Assembly (NCBI GenBank): GCA_023412475.1
Contig: JAEYNR010000044.1
Span: forward strand, 1 to 64,000
Length of the DNA: 64,000 nucleotides
Direction: 5' to 3'
DNA from: Fibrobacterota bacterium
Lineage (GTDB): Bacteria; Fibrobacterota; Chitinivibrionia; Chitinivibrionales; Chitinispirillaceae
Positions within the stretch are counted from its first letter, which is position 1; each line of letters starts with the position of its first letter. A model generated the notes under the pieces. That model saw only the letters and a program-made list of their open reading frames with translations, did no database searches and had not been told where the DNA came from. The position numbers were made by a program, and so were the translations under genes. This document shows, in pieces, positions 45,501 through 54,669 of this stretch.

Positions 45501-48431
45501 ATGAACCGTCTTACAACCGGATTAGGTGTGCTGCTGGCAGCTACACATCTTTTTTTTTCTAATACATTTTCACAGGAGCAGCCTCAGTCTGTATGGGTGA
45601 AGGTTACTTATTATGACTTTCACTCTGATCGTAGCAATCCTGAGTTTGAAGCACCCCACACCACCGCGGTTCGCAAAGGAATGGTGGAGTCGACACTTGA
45701 TGAGGATCGCAAGCCACTTCCTGGCAAATCCCCCTATTTAAATTATTATATAAAAAAGTGGTTCAGGCCTTTCAAGCCAGGCGATAGTACAGTTCCGCTC
45801 TACTCTCCAAGAGCTTCACTTAAGAGCAAAACAGTTCCTGAAATAGATGGTTTTGATGAATTTAACCAGGAAGTGACCTATGAGGGGTTGGGTGCTTTGT
45901 CACATGATACCTCTTTCATTAATTCAGTTGTCTACGATTCACTAAGGTTTGAGCTGCAACAAGATGGAATGTATCAGTTCAGAGATGATGACTTTTTCCC
46001 ATTGGATGGGCGTGGCTTTGGTAACGAGTGGAATTATCACAGTCCGGACAACTCTGATGCAGGAGATCACAACTACGCATTCACAATGGAGCTGAACTGG
46101 AAGTTTGTTATGCGTGACGGTTTAGTATTTCATTTTAATGGTGATGATGATGTCTGGGTCTTCATTAATAATAAACTAGCCCTGGATCTGGGTGGTATTC
46201 ACAAAGCTTCCCAGGATTCAATAGTTCTGGATAAAATCGAGGGACTTCAGGTCGGTAAAACCTACACTCTTGATGTGTTTTATGCTGAACGCCACTCAAA
46301 AGAATCACATCTGTGGATCACCTCCAATATATTTGCGCCTCCATCAAACCTCTACATATACGGAAAACCTGGTGAACCAAATACCAATGATAATCCGCCA
46401 CTTGGTTCTTACGATACCATTACAGAAGGTGTTTCATTACCTCTCTATGGACACATTATCGACAGTCTAGAGCAGTGGAGAAAAGAATATGACAGTTTAA
46501 TCACCTGGGAGGTATCACCTTCCGGGAATGGATCGCTTAGTAGCACCATAGGTTCTGCGACAGTATTTACAGCAAATAAAGCCAATACTGAGGTGACAGT
46601 CACCGCTCGTTTCACAGATCCTGAAAATGGCAGAAAATCGGAAAAAAGTATTGTTTTTTATGTTCGTTCTGCTCCTAAGCCAAAAGATTACACCATAAAA
46701 CTGTATAAAGAGCCAGGAGATATTGCCATTTTAACCCCACTGGGTTCTTTTGATTCAGTTGGATATAAAGAACCATATCCGGTTTATGGACACGTATTCG
46801 ATAAAGATGGAAACTGGATCTTCGAGTATGACAGCCTGCTTAAGTGGGATATTTCTCCTGAAGAGCTCGGAGAGCTGAGTGCAACTGAAGGCGTGCAGAC
46901 CATATTCACCCCAAACACTGCGAATTCGAAGGTTATTCTGACTGCGGGATTCAAAAATCCTGCGAATCCTGATGAATACCTATCATGCAGTGTTCAACTT
47001 TTTATCGGATCTGCCCCTCCGCCAAATCAATACGTTGTTAAGTTATACAGCGATGAAGATGATCCAGGTACAATTCTTTCTGAGAATGACACACTCAAAA
47101 TCGATATTTGCGACACGATTTATGGGCGCGTTTTCGACACATCCGATTCTCATTTCACCGAATTTGATAAAAAACTTGTCTGGACTGTTGATCCTGATGA
47201 TAAAGGAAAGCTTAAGCCGGAAACTGGTTCTTATACCGTTTTCACTGCAGCGGAATTTGATGCCTGTGTAACTCTCAGAGCAACTTTCACTGATCCGGAA
47301 TATCCTGACAGAAAATTCAGGGCAAAAGTAGTTCTGCGTATCAGAAAGGCTCCAGATCCCTATGACATCAGACTATATGATAAACCCGGAGATCCTTTGA
47401 AACTTTCCGCTCTTGGTAAAGAGGTCACGATACCTGCGGGAGAACTATTCACTGTTTACGGGCATATTTTTGATACCAATGAGGTCTGGTGTTCACATTT
47501 TGACCAGGATATCAAATGGAAATTAACCTCCGGTAATTCAGATGCCACTATCGATCCTGATCAGGGAAATACCACTACTTTTAACAGTACAAAAACCGGA
47601 ACGTTTACTTTGAGAGCTGATTTTGAAGATCCTGATTCCAAAAATCGGCCACCATCACGCAAGGACCTGGATATCATCGTGGTACCAGACAAACCACACA
47701 GTTTGAAGATTGTCAAAGACATACTCAATTTGACAGATCCTCATCCGTTTGACACAATCCGTTTTGGGGAAGATGATCACTCGACCAAAATATATGCTGT
47801 TGTAATAGATCAGTATGGCAACTTTATCCGATACGCAGAAGATGCAGATTGGAAGAGCAAGGACCGCGATGTGGCCAGTGTATCTCCAACACACGGATTC
47901 ACAACCACAGTTATAAGTGAAAGAAAGAGTTCCAACCACCAGACTATTATTATTGTTTCTCAGGACGGATTGATTCCGGATACAGTTGTGGTTACCAGCG
48001 CACCTAAGAGAATCACTGTGGTTCTGCCAAATCCATTTACCCCGGGCAGGGACAATATTATTGACCGTTTGCCAAAAAACATGATTGATTTCTACCGTAA
48101 TATATTGAAGGATATTAAAAATTCGTCTGTTACATTGATTTCCATACAGACAGAAGCTCCATTAGTGCCTTTGTATCCCAAAGACTCTCTGGACCCGAAA
48201 GCATCATATGGGAAGGTTGTTGTATATGATGCTGTGGGGAATGTGATCCGGCGTGATCTGAAGCTTCAGAGAGCAAATCCCAATTCCGTTTACTCGTATG
48301 GAATAATCTGGGATGCCAGAAATGAAAATAACCGACTGGTAGGGACAGGAAGTTATCTTTTTGTGATCAGGGGTAAATTAGCGAACGGTTCACAATTCAA
48401 ACACAGTGTAAAGGCCGGTATAAAGCGTTAG
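45501..48431 (+). CDS. Fibro-slime domain protein with Ig-like repeats
   Basis: 976 residues, exported (signal peptide to about residue 24). Residues about 30-278 form the fibro-slime domain, with VFHFNGDDDVWVFINNKLAL at 209-228 and YTLDVFYAERHSKESHLWIT at 255-274. Five units of about 110 residues follow (from about 283, 397, 511, 620 and 732), each with a YGH.FD...F..D..L.W core and an FT..T.....A.F.DP end, likely beta-sandwich repeats. The C terminus (YGIIWDARNENNRLVGTGSY) resembles FlgD-type Ig domains that act as type IX secretion tails. It is probably a cell-surface adhesin or matrix protein, and the family is characteristic of Fibrobacteres. Confidence 0.88.
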   Translation: MNRLTTGLGVLLAATHLFFSNTFSQEQPQSVWVKVTYYDFHSDRSNPEFEAPHTTAVRKGMVESTLDEDRKPLPGKSPYLNYYIKKWFRPFKPGDSTVPLYSPRASLKSKTVPEIDGFDEFNQEVTYEGLGALSHDTSFINSVVYDSLRFELQQDGMYQFRDDDFFPLDGRGFGNEWNYHSPDNSDAGDHNYAFTMELNWKFVMRDGLVFHFNGDDDVWVFINNKLALDLGGIHKASQDSIVLDKIEGLQVGKTYTLDVFYAERHSKESHLWITSNIFAPPSNLYIYGKPGEPNTNDNPPLGSYDTITEGVSLPLYGHIIDSLEQWRKEYDSLITWEVSPSGNGSLSSTIGSATVFTANKANTEVTVTARFTDPENGRKSEKSIVFYVRSAPKPKDYTIKLYKEPGDIAILTPLGSFDSVGYKEPYPVYGHVFDKDGNWIFEYDSLLKWDISPEELGELSATEGVQTIFTPNTANSKVILTAGFKNPANPDEYLSCSVQLFIGSAPPPNQYVVKLYSDEDDPGTILSENDTLKIDICDTIYGRVFDTSDSHFTEFDKKLVWTVDPDDKGKLKPETGSYTVFTAAEFDACVTLRATFTDPEYPDRKFRAKVVLRIRKAPDPYDIRLYDKPGDPLKLSALGKEVTIPAGELFTVYGHIFDTNEVWCSHFDQDIKWKLTSGNSDATIDPDQGNTTTFNSTKTGTFTLRADFEDPDSKNRPPSRKDLDIIVVPDKPHSLKIVKDILNLTDPHPFDTIRFGEDDHSTKIYAVVIDQYGNFIRYAEDADWKSKDRDVASVSPTHGFTTTVISERKSSNHQTIIIVSQDGLIPDTVVVTSAPKRITVVLPNPFTPGRDNIIDRLPKNMIDFYRNILKDIKNSSVTLISIQTEAPLVPLYPKDSLDPKASYGKVVVYDAVGNVIRRDLKLQRANPNSVYSYGIIWDARNENNRLVGTGSYLFVIRGKLANGSQFKHSVKAGIKR

Positions 48432-48601
48432 AAAAGCAACCTTATTCAGGATTTGCGATTGCGGGCGGGAAGGCTTTTCTCGGCCGCTTTCTTATCAATA
48501 GAGAAAAATTATTATTGTTTGTTTGAGAAAAATGAGCCCTTTTATTTCGTTTTTTGACCCCTTTAAATCAGAATTTTGCCAAAGCGAATGCGAAAAAGTC
48601 T

Positions 48602-48643
48602 AAACTTGTCGCATACTTTTTGTAAGCATGCGACAAGTTTTTT
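48602..48643 (+). terminator. Terminator after the fibro-slime gene
   Basis: AAACTTGTCGCAT (48602-48614) pairs perfectly with ATGCGACAAGTTT (48628-48640), followed by TTT. It lies about 170 nt after the stop. Confidence 0.7.
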
Positions 48644-48690
48644 AAGGTTGGTTTGAGAAGGAGATGAGGCCAGGTCCGACCTTTTCTCCC

Positions 48691-48724
48691 AAAAAAAGGT
48701 AAGCACAAAGGCCTACCCTTTTTT
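48691..48724 (-). terminator. Terminator of the sigma/Spy-like operon
   Basis: On the minus strand AAAAAAGGGTA and TACCTTTTTTT pair with one bulged base around a 12-nt loop, ending in a seven-T tract. It lies 24 nt after the stop of the gene at 48748. Confidence 0.75.
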
Positions 48725-48747
48725 AATAATAAATAAGTTAAAGAAGT

Positions 48748-49260
48748 CTATTCGACGGTATTATTGAACTTACAATTTTCCTTGTTTTCCATACAACATT
48801 TTTTATGTGGGGCTTTTTGATGCTTGCCTTTACCTGCTTTCATCCGGAACTTCCCGCACCCATCCGTTCCCTTATTGACAATTTTTGAAAATTGCTCTGC
48901 ACTTAGTACCACTTTTACTTTCAACAGATGATCATTATGTTGTTTTGATATTAGTTTGTGGACCTCTCCCAATTCAGCCGCGTAAAGATCAAGCTGTGAA
49001 GCTGAGGGGGATTCCTTTATCAGCTCATCCCTGATTTTCATGCGAATACTACGGGCATTTTTAAAATTTTCCGTTCTTAAAGCTTTAATTTCCTGATGCA
49101 GTTCCTTGAGCTTTACCTTCTGCTCTTCAGTCAAACCCAGCTCAGAACACATTTGGTAATTTTTGTCGCAGACTTTCCCTTCGGTCTGCGCGTGTGATAC
49201 CACTGGTACCAGTAGCATAGTGCAAGCACAGAGTGCCTTGATCATTCCAGATTTTTTCAT
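48748..49260 (-). CDS. Spy/CpxP-like periplasmic LTxxQ protein
   Basis: 170 residues with a signal peptide (cleavage near 24, VSHAQ). Two LTxxQ-type motifs are present: LTEEQ at 43-47 and LSAEQ at 119-123. This is the pattern of the Spy/CpxP chaperone-sensor family, made of long helices that form a cradle. The C terminus is Lys/His/Cys-rich (KGKHQKAPHKKCCMENKENC), suggesting metal binding. It is the last gene of a sigma factor operon, so it is probably an envelope or metal stress effector or sensor. Confidence 0.8.
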   Translation of the reverse strand: MKKSGMIKALCACTMLLVPVVSHAQTEGKVCDKNYQMCSELGLTEEQKVKLKELHQEIKALRTENFKNARSIRMKIRDELIKESPSASQLDLYAAELGEVHKLISKQHNDHLLKVKVVLSAEQFSKIVNKGTDGCGKFRMKAGKGKHQKAPHKKCCMENKENCKFNNTVE

Positions 49261-49287
49261 AAAAAACTCCCTTCAAAAATAAAAGAC

Positions 49288-49587
49288 TTACCATTCATCA
49301 GAAAAAGCATATATTTGGAGCTGTTCCTCAAGGTCTTCACCATTGAGATACTCCTGAATTATCTCTATTTCAGCAACCAGTTCCGCTTGAGAAGAACTTG
49401 TATTTACCCGCCATAAGTTGGGAATTATCAGAAAAGCAGAAATCAGTACTGCTGTAACACTGCCTGAAATGCTGAGCCCTCTGATTACCTTTTTGCGTCT
49501 GATCTTTTTACTGATCATATCATACTGCCCCTGAGGCAAACCCGGGCAGGATGCTAAATCCTTATAGAAAAGATCTTCACTGTTCAT
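49288..49587 (-). CDS. Small membrane protein, putative anti-sigma factor
   Basis: 99 residues, family not recognised. Residues about 36-58 (GLSISGSVTAVLISAFLIIP) form one membrane helix, with a cytoplasmic N-terminal segment and an acidic C-terminal segment outside. Its ATG overlaps the sigma factor stop by 4 nt (ATGA), and the next gene is Spy-like. By position it is the likely anti-sigma factor, but the usual anti-sigma zinc motif is not visible. Confidence 0.65.
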   Translation of the reverse strand: MNSEDLFYKDLASCPGLPQGQYDMISKKIRRKKVIRGLSISGSVTAVLISAFLIIPNLWRVNTSSSQAELVAEIEIIQEYLNGEDLEEQLQIYAFSDEW

Positions 49588-50129
49588 GCGACGGCCTCCT
49601 TTCTAGTAGATGTTTCAGAAAACCGGTTTCTGATAGAATCCTTTAGCCGATGCAGACGGGTCCTGAGTGTTCCGGCAGAAATTCCACATATCTGGGCTAT
49701 TTCTTCAAAGGACAAGCCATCGATCTCTCTGGTAACAAGCAGAAAGCGGTCTTCAATGGTTAGATCTGCAAGAACTCTGTGTACTAACTGTTTATTCTGA
49801 TACAGGTCTGCATGAGAACATACAGCAATCTGATCCTCAAAGGGGTCGTGGTATTTTGCTTTCTGGTTTTTTCTGTAGCTCATCAACACTGTGTTATGAG
49901 CGATTCGATAGATCCAGGTGGAAAAAGATGCTTCCCCTTTAAATTTCTTTAAGGCTCCATGAACTCTGATAAAGGTATCCTGCAAAAGCTCAGTAGCCAG
50001 TTGTTGTTCACCGGTCATTCTTAAAACCAGCCTCCATATAAAAGGGGCGTAATGATCATAAAGAACCCGGAAGGCTTTATCATCACCCTTAATTGCTTTT
50101 TTTAGAGTTACAGAATCCAGATCTTCCAT
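49584..50129 (-). CDS. ECF-type RNA polymerase sigma factor
   Basis: 181 residues. Region 2 covers about 20-88 (TELLQDTFIRVHGALKKF and TWIYRIAHN) and region 4 about 121-172 (REIDGLSFEEIAQICGISAG, a helix-turn-helix). There is no region 3, as in the extracytoplasmic function group. AGGAG lies 10 bases before the ATG. A GGAAC element at 50236-50240, about 107 nt upstream, could be a -35 for autoregulation, but no -10 was identified. Confidence 0.92.
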   Translation of the reverse strand: MEDLDSVTLKKAIKGDDKAFRVLYDHYAPFIWRLVLRMTGEQQLATELLQDTFIRVHGALKKFKGEASFSTWIYRIAHNTVLMSYRKNQKAKYHDPFEDQIAVCSHADLYQNKQLVHRVLADLTIEDRFLLVTREIDGLSFEEIAQICGISAGTLRTRLHRLKDSIRNRFSETSTRKEAVA

Positions 50130-50335
50130 TTTTCTTTTGCTCCTGTTTAATTTGATTCGACGAAATCCGAAATGTTACAATTGGCAGTCCAATTATCGTT
50201 TCTCGTAAAAGAAAAATCCTGATTGAATGAGATTCGTTCCGGCAACAGCAAAAATTAACTCCCAGACACAAAAACGGTTTGATAAGGCAGATCCGGCTTG
50301 TATTTTTGAATTTCATTTTGAGAAAAGGAATAAAT

Positions 50336-50788
50336 ATGACTGAAAAAGCATATCCCGTATTAATTGGCAGCGATCATGCCGGCTTTGAAATGAAAGAATT
50401 CATAAAACAGTATCTTTCTCAAAAAAATATTCCCTTCGAGGAGTCCGGTGCCGTTGAGTATGACGATTCAGATGACTATCCGCATATTGCGTTCAAACTG
50501 GCTCAAAAGATCTCATCTGGAGAATTTCAACATGGTATACTTCTTTGTGGCACTGGGATCGGTGCATCCATAGCGGCCAACCGGGTTAAAGGAGTAAGAG
50601 CGGCGCTGTGTTCGACTCCCGAAACCGCCAGAATGTCACGGCTGCACAACGATTCCAATGTGCTGGTACTGGGGGGCAGGGTTACCAGCCGTGAGATGGT
50701 TCCTGAGATAATTAATGCCTGGCTTGAAGCCTCTTTCGAAGGTGGAAGACATCAGAAACGAATTGAGATGCTTGATTCATTTCAATAA
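50336..50788 (+). CDS. rpiB: Ribose-5-phosphate isomerase B
   Basis: Interconverts ribose 5-phosphate and ribulose 5-phosphate in the pentose phosphate pathway. From the ATG at 50336 it has 150 residues, with SDHAGF at 12-17, the active-site Cys71 in LLCGTGIGASI, and RLHNDSNVLVLGGR. AAGGA lies 7 bases upstream. The longer in-frame start at 50279 has no such site. Confidence 0.93.
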   Translation: MTEKAYPVLIGSDHAGFEMKEFIKQYLSQKNIPFEESGAVEYDDSDDYPHIAFKLAQKISSGEFQHGILLCGTGIGASIAANRVKGVRAALCSTPETARMSRLHNDSNVLVLGGRVTSREMVPEIINAWLEASFEGGRHQKRIEMLDSFQ

Positions 50789-50882
50789 GAAGGAATCTGC
50801 TCCTTTTTCAGTATTCCGACGTGAGTCACTAATGATTTTTCCGGGAAAATATTGCCACCCACTAATTTGAAGGAATAATTTT

Positions 50883-51344
50883 ATGATAACAGAGACACCA
50901 GAACTAAAAATCAAAGCTGCAAAAAGAGTATCATGGGATGAATATTTCATGAATATAGCTATTCAGGCTGCTACCCGCTCCACCTGTGACCGCAAGCATG
51001 TTGGTGCAGTAATCGTCAAAGATAAAACGATTCTCTCTACAGGCTACAATGGAAGTATCCGCGGGCTGCCACATTGTGATGATATCGGCCACATGATGGA
51101 AAATGGACACTGCATTGCCACTGTGCACGCTGAGGCTAATGCCATAATTCAGGCCGCTAAAAATGGAACCGCTATCGATGGCGCAGATATTTACGTAACC
51201 GCCTCTCCATGCTGGAACTGTTTTAAACTGATTGCCAACAGTGGAATTAAAAGAATCTGCTATCTGGAATTTTACCGGGATGAGCGGATACTTGCTACTG
51301 CAAAGCAGGCAAATATTGAGCTGGAGCAGATTACTTTATCCTGA
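50883..51344 (+). CDS. Deoxycytidylate (dCMP) deaminase family
   Basis: Zinc-dependent deaminase of 153 residues, likely converting dCMP to dUMP for thymidylate synthesis. Zinc ligands are His82 and Glu84 region (HAEANAI), Cys110 and Cys113 (SPCWNC). The N-terminal SWDEYFMNIA and GYNGSIRGLPHC are typical of dCMP deaminase and ComEB proteins. It follows rpiB after about 95 nt, with a weak hairpin at 50790-50805. Confidence 0.9.
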   Translation: MITETPELKIKAAKRVSWDEYFMNIAIQAATRSTCDRKHVGAVIVKDKTILSTGYNGSIRGLPHCDDIGHMMENGHCIATVHAEANAIIQAAKNGTAIDGADIYVTASPCWNCFKLIANSGIKRICYLEFYRDERILATAKQANIELEQITLS

Positions 51345-51426
51345 TTTTCAACCCGCTTCCGCACTTGCCTTATCCCACAAAAGCCAAATAGCCTTTTATG
51401 GCACCTCAATTGTTGTTTTTTCTGGC

Positions 51427-52191
51427 ATGGATCAGTTAACCAGAAAACCGGCTGTGTATATAGGAACTTCCGGCTGGAGCTATAAGCACTGGAAAGGCAT
51501 TTTTTACCCGCAGGATCTGCCTCAGAAAAACTGGTTTCAATATTTCTGTGAAAAATTTGATACTGTTGAGATCAACGCATCATTTTATCGAATTCCAATA
51601 CTGAAAACGGTCCGGGGTTGGAAAGAGCGTTCACCGGAAAATTTTAAATTTTCTATAAAAATGAGCAGACTCGTTTCACATATGAAAAAGCTGAAAAACT
51701 GTGCTAATGAGCTGCGGTGGTTTTTTTCAGTTTTTGAACCACTCTATCCAAAGATCGCTGTGGTGCTGATTCAACTTCCACCTCTTTTAAAATTTGATCC
51801 TGCGCGAATAAGCGAGTTTTCCAGCCTTCTTCCCGCCACATACAGATTTGCATTTGAATTCAGAAATCCCAGTTGGTACAGAGAAGAAACTTATGAAATT
51901 CTTGCCAGGTATGGCCACATTTTCTGTATCCACGATATGTCAGGAGTAGTTACTGAAAAAGTAGTTACCAGCGACTCGATCTATATCCGTTTCCATGGAT
52001 TTGATTCCATCTATGGAGGTGATTACCCGCTAACTCATCTTCAGGGGTGGGCAGAGTGGATAAAGGCACAATTTCTGGAGAACCGGTCGGTTTATGCCTA
52101 TTTCAATAATGATATCGGAGGTTATGCAGTTAAAAACTGCATGAGTTTGCGCAACATGCTTGAAGGATTCAATCTGATTTCCGCAGCATAA
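51427..52191 (+). CDS. DUF72 family protein
   Basis: 254 residues from the ATG at 51427. The TIM-barrel-like family signature YIGTSGWSYKHWKGIFYP is at the N terminus, and YAYFNNDIGGYAVKN near the C terminus. The biochemical role of DUF72 proteins is unresolved. No good ribosome-binding site precedes this ATG, and the frame is open upstream to 51232 inside the deaminase gene, so the start is uncertain. Confidence 0.82.
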   Translation: MDQLTRKPAVYIGTSGWSYKHWKGIFYPQDLPQKNWFQYFCEKFDTVEINASFYRIPILKTVRGWKERSPENFKFSIKMSRLVSHMKKLKNCANELRWFFSVFEPLYPKIAVVLIQLPPLLKFDPARISEFSSLLPATYRFAFEFRNPSWYREETYEILARYGHIFCIHDMSGVVTEKVVTSDSIYIRFHGFDSIYGGDYPLTHLQGWAEWIKAQFLENRSVYAYFNNDIGGYAVKNCMSLRNMLEGFNLISAA

Positions 52192-52230
52192 TTGTTTGCG
52201 GCGGAAATCAGGGATTACAGGGATTTCGTG

Positions 52231-53079
52231 TTAAATCTGACGCGAAAGCAACTGAAGACGTCGTATTCGCTCCTGCATAGGAGGGTGAGTGCTGAAAAGA
52301 CCTGCAAAGCCGCCCCGAAACGGGTTCACTATAAAAAGATGAGCTGTTGAAGGATTTCCAGTGTGCATAGGAATCATTTTTGATGCCTGCTGAAGTTTAT
52401 TCAGGGCGCTTGCCAGTGCCATTGGATTGCGACACATCCTGGCCCCTGCTTCATCGGCTGCATACTCTCGTGAGCGGGATATCGCCAACTGGATAAGCAT
52501 CGCGGCAATTGGTGCAAGTATTGCCATGAATAAAGCCCCAATTCCACCGCCCCTGTTATCATCATCACCTCTTAACCCGCCAAACATCGCACCCCATTGA
52601 ATCATATTTGCTATCCAGGTGATAGCTCCGGCAATGGTAGCGGCTATTGTGCTGGTAAGAGTATCGCGGTTACGCACATGAGCTAATTCATGAGCCATGA
52701 CCCCTTCAAGTTCATGCGCATCAAGGATACGCAATATTCCGGTCGTTGCTGCCACGGAGGCATGAGAGGGGCTCCTGCCGGTAGCAAAAGCATTGGGTGA
52801 GTCGTTATTAATCAGATAAACCTTTGGCATGGGCATCTGATTTCTTTGAGCCAGACGCTCTACTATAGAATACAGTGCTGGCACATCGTTTGGACCTGCC
52901 TCTTTTGCCCGGTACATGGAAAGTACTATTTTGTCTGAGAACCAGTAGCTGCCAAAATTCATAATAGCGGCAAATATCAAGGCTATCAGTGCACCCTGAG
53001 AGCCGCCCAGATAATCACCCAGTAATACCAGCAGAACACTCAGAGATGCCAGTAACAGGGTGGTTTTTAAGGTATTCAT
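52231..53079 (-). CDS. htpX: Membrane zinc metalloprotease HtpX
   Basis: Quality-control protease of inner-membrane proteins, 282 residues. Two N-terminal membrane helices (about 5-22 and 29-47) precede the active-site HELAH (His130, Glu131, His134). A further hydrophobic segment follows and the third zinc ligand region is SREYAADEAGA. It is convergent with the DUF72 gene. Its functional partner ftsH is nearby at 55.8 kb but in another operon. Confidence 0.95.
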   Translation of the reverse strand: MNTLKTTLLLASLSVLLVLLGDYLGGSQGALIALIFAAIMNFGSYWFSDKIVLSMYRAKEAGPNDVPALYSIVERLAQRNQMPMPKVYLINNDSPNAFATGRSPSHASVAATTGILRILDAHELEGVMAHELAHVRNRDTLTSTIAATIAGAITWIANMIQWGAMFGGLRGDDDNRGGGIGALFMAILAPIAAMLIQLAISRSREYAADEAGARMCRNPMALASALNKLQQASKMIPMHTGNPSTAHLFIVNPFRGGFAGLFSTHPPMQERIRRLQLLSRQI

Positions 53080-53187
53080 TGTTTTTACTCCTAAGGATTT
53101 GCGTGCTGTAAAATATAGTAACCAGTCTGGGGAGTGTGTTGTAAATGTAAATACGGTTCTAAATATGTTATATTGTTGATTAAATCT

Positions 53188-53250
53188 TAGCTATTGCATA
53201 ATTATTGGGCTTTTTCAGAGAAAATGGATCCATTTTTTTGGCAATAGCTA
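53188..53250. promoter_or_regulatory. Nested inverted repeats in the radical SAM leader
   Basis: TAGCTATTGC (53188-53197) and GCAATAGCTA (53241-53250) are perfect 10-bp arms. Between them AAAATGGATCCATTTT (53221-53236) is a 16-bp palindrome followed by TTT. The inner hairpin looks terminator-like, and the outer pair could compete with it. The block ends 82 nt before the radical SAM start. Confidence 0.45.
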
Positions 53251-53331
53251 CAATTAAATTAAATTCATCTCGAATTTGTTGAATTCTTTGACTATTTTTA
53301 TGTTTACTCTATAAATCTCTCAAGGATGCTT

Positions 53332-54669
53332 ATGTCAAAACGGATCGAAGAATTAAAACTGCGTTGTATCTATCCCTATTTCCAGAAATTTCTTCAGGGA
53401 CACCAGGAGCTTGATACTCATTTAAAAAAATATCTGGTCGGTAATTACACTATGCCCCCTTCTCTGGCTCTTCCAATCATTGCAGCCCTTACTCCTCCGG
53501 AGGTGGAATTCAACCTTACCGATGATAACATCCACCAACCGTTGGATTATGATGAAAAAGTTGATCTGGTAGCGATAAGTTTTTTTACTCCACAGGCTCA
53601 GCGGGCTTACACGATCGCCGATGAGTACCGCAAGAGAAAAACGAAAGTTATTCTTGGTGGAATTCACCCCTCCTCCGCTCCCCAGGAAGCACTTCAGCAT
53701 GCAGATGCCATTTGCATTGGTGAGGTAGAGCCGGTGTGGCATCAGATACTGGAGGATTGTGCAAAAGGAGAACTCAAAAGAATTTACCAGGCAACCGAAG
53801 ATTATTCACTTTCTGAATTTCCTATACCTAAACGGGACATATTCCCCAGAGATGTATACAAATGGGATGCTCACCTGGTGCTGACCACCCGAGGATGCAG
53901 TGTCAAATGTGGAGGCTGTCCAATACCCAACAAAGAGGGTACCCACGTGCGGCTGCGTCCGGTAAATAATATCATTGAAGATATAAAGAGCATGCCTTAT
54001 AGGGAGTTTTATTTTGTAGATGATACAATAATGCTTCCAGGTAAAAAGTACACCAATTTTCTTCTGAAAATAATGGAGAGAACAGAGGAGCTGGATGTAA
54101 AAATCTTTCTGGCTTCAACCATGATGATGCTTCCTGATCCGGAATTTTATCGCAAGCTAAATAAAGGCGGTGCCTGCTCAATGTATACCATTTTTGGCTT
54201 TGACCGGATTTCCAGAAAACTTTTAAGTTCCGATTGTACCGCTGCAGAGTGGCAGGAAGGAATCGATCTGGTCAGGATGAATGAAGATGCTGGTGTACAC
54301 TTTTTTGCTTCTTTCGGCATAGGCTTTGACGACCAGGATAAAGGTGTCTTTGACCGGATACTTAAATTCAGTGAAGATAGCGGGATCGACCTGGCAGAAT
54401 TCTATATCATCACTCCTTTCCCTGGCACTCCACTTGGGGAGCAGATGACTCAGGAGAACAGAATTCTTCACAGAAACTACTCCTGCTGGAATCATGGCAA
54501 CATTGTCTTCAAACCCAAAAATTTTACAGAACAAGAGCTCATGGATGGATTTTATTACTTGTGGAAATCCTTTTACAAAAACAAAGGACACAAAGAAACA
54601 CTCCGGTCTTTCACCCTCAACCAGGCCGCTTTAACAAATGACAAGCAAGGTGATCATGAGTCTCAGTAA
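53332..54669 (+). CDS. B12-binding-type radical SAM protein
   Basis: 445 residues from the ATG at 53332, six bases after AAGG; an earlier ATG at 53326 overlaps that site. Residues about 45-150 form the Rossmann-like cobalamin-type domain (VDLVAISFFTPQAQRAY, VILGGIHPSSAP). The radical SAM core follows with Cys189, Cys193 and Cys196 (CSVKCGGC) binding the iron-sulfur cluster. It resembles the class that includes hopanoid and BchE-like methylases. The reaction is unknown. It overlaps an acyltransferase gene by 14 nt, which suggests a lipid substrate. Confidence 0.85.
   Translation: MSKRIEELKLRCIYPYFQKFLQGHQELDTHLKKYLVGNYTMPPSLALPIIAALTPPEVEFNLTDDNIHQPLDYDEKVDLVAISFFTPQAQRAYTIADEYRKRKTKVILGGIHPSSAPQEALQHADAICIGEVEPVWHQILEDCAKGELKRIYQATEDYSLSEFPIPKRDIFPRDVYKWDAHLVLTTRGCSVKCGGCPIPNKEGTHVRLRPVNNIIEDIKSMPYREFYFVDDTIMLPGKKYTNFLLKIMERTEELDVKIFLASTMMMLPDPEFYRKLNKGGACSMYTIFGFDRISRKLLSSDCTAAEWQEGIDLVRMNEDAGVHFFASFGIGFDDQDKGVFDRILKFSEDSGIDLAEFYIITPFPGTPLGEQMTQENRILHRNYSCWNHGNIVFKPKNFTEQELMDGFYYLWKSFYKNKGHKETLRSFTLNQAALTNDKQGDHESQ

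Noticed and set aside
53188..53331. Cobalamin riboswitch before the B12-type radical SAM gene
   Set aside because: The leader is too short and lacks any B12-box-like sequence; only inverted repeats are seen.
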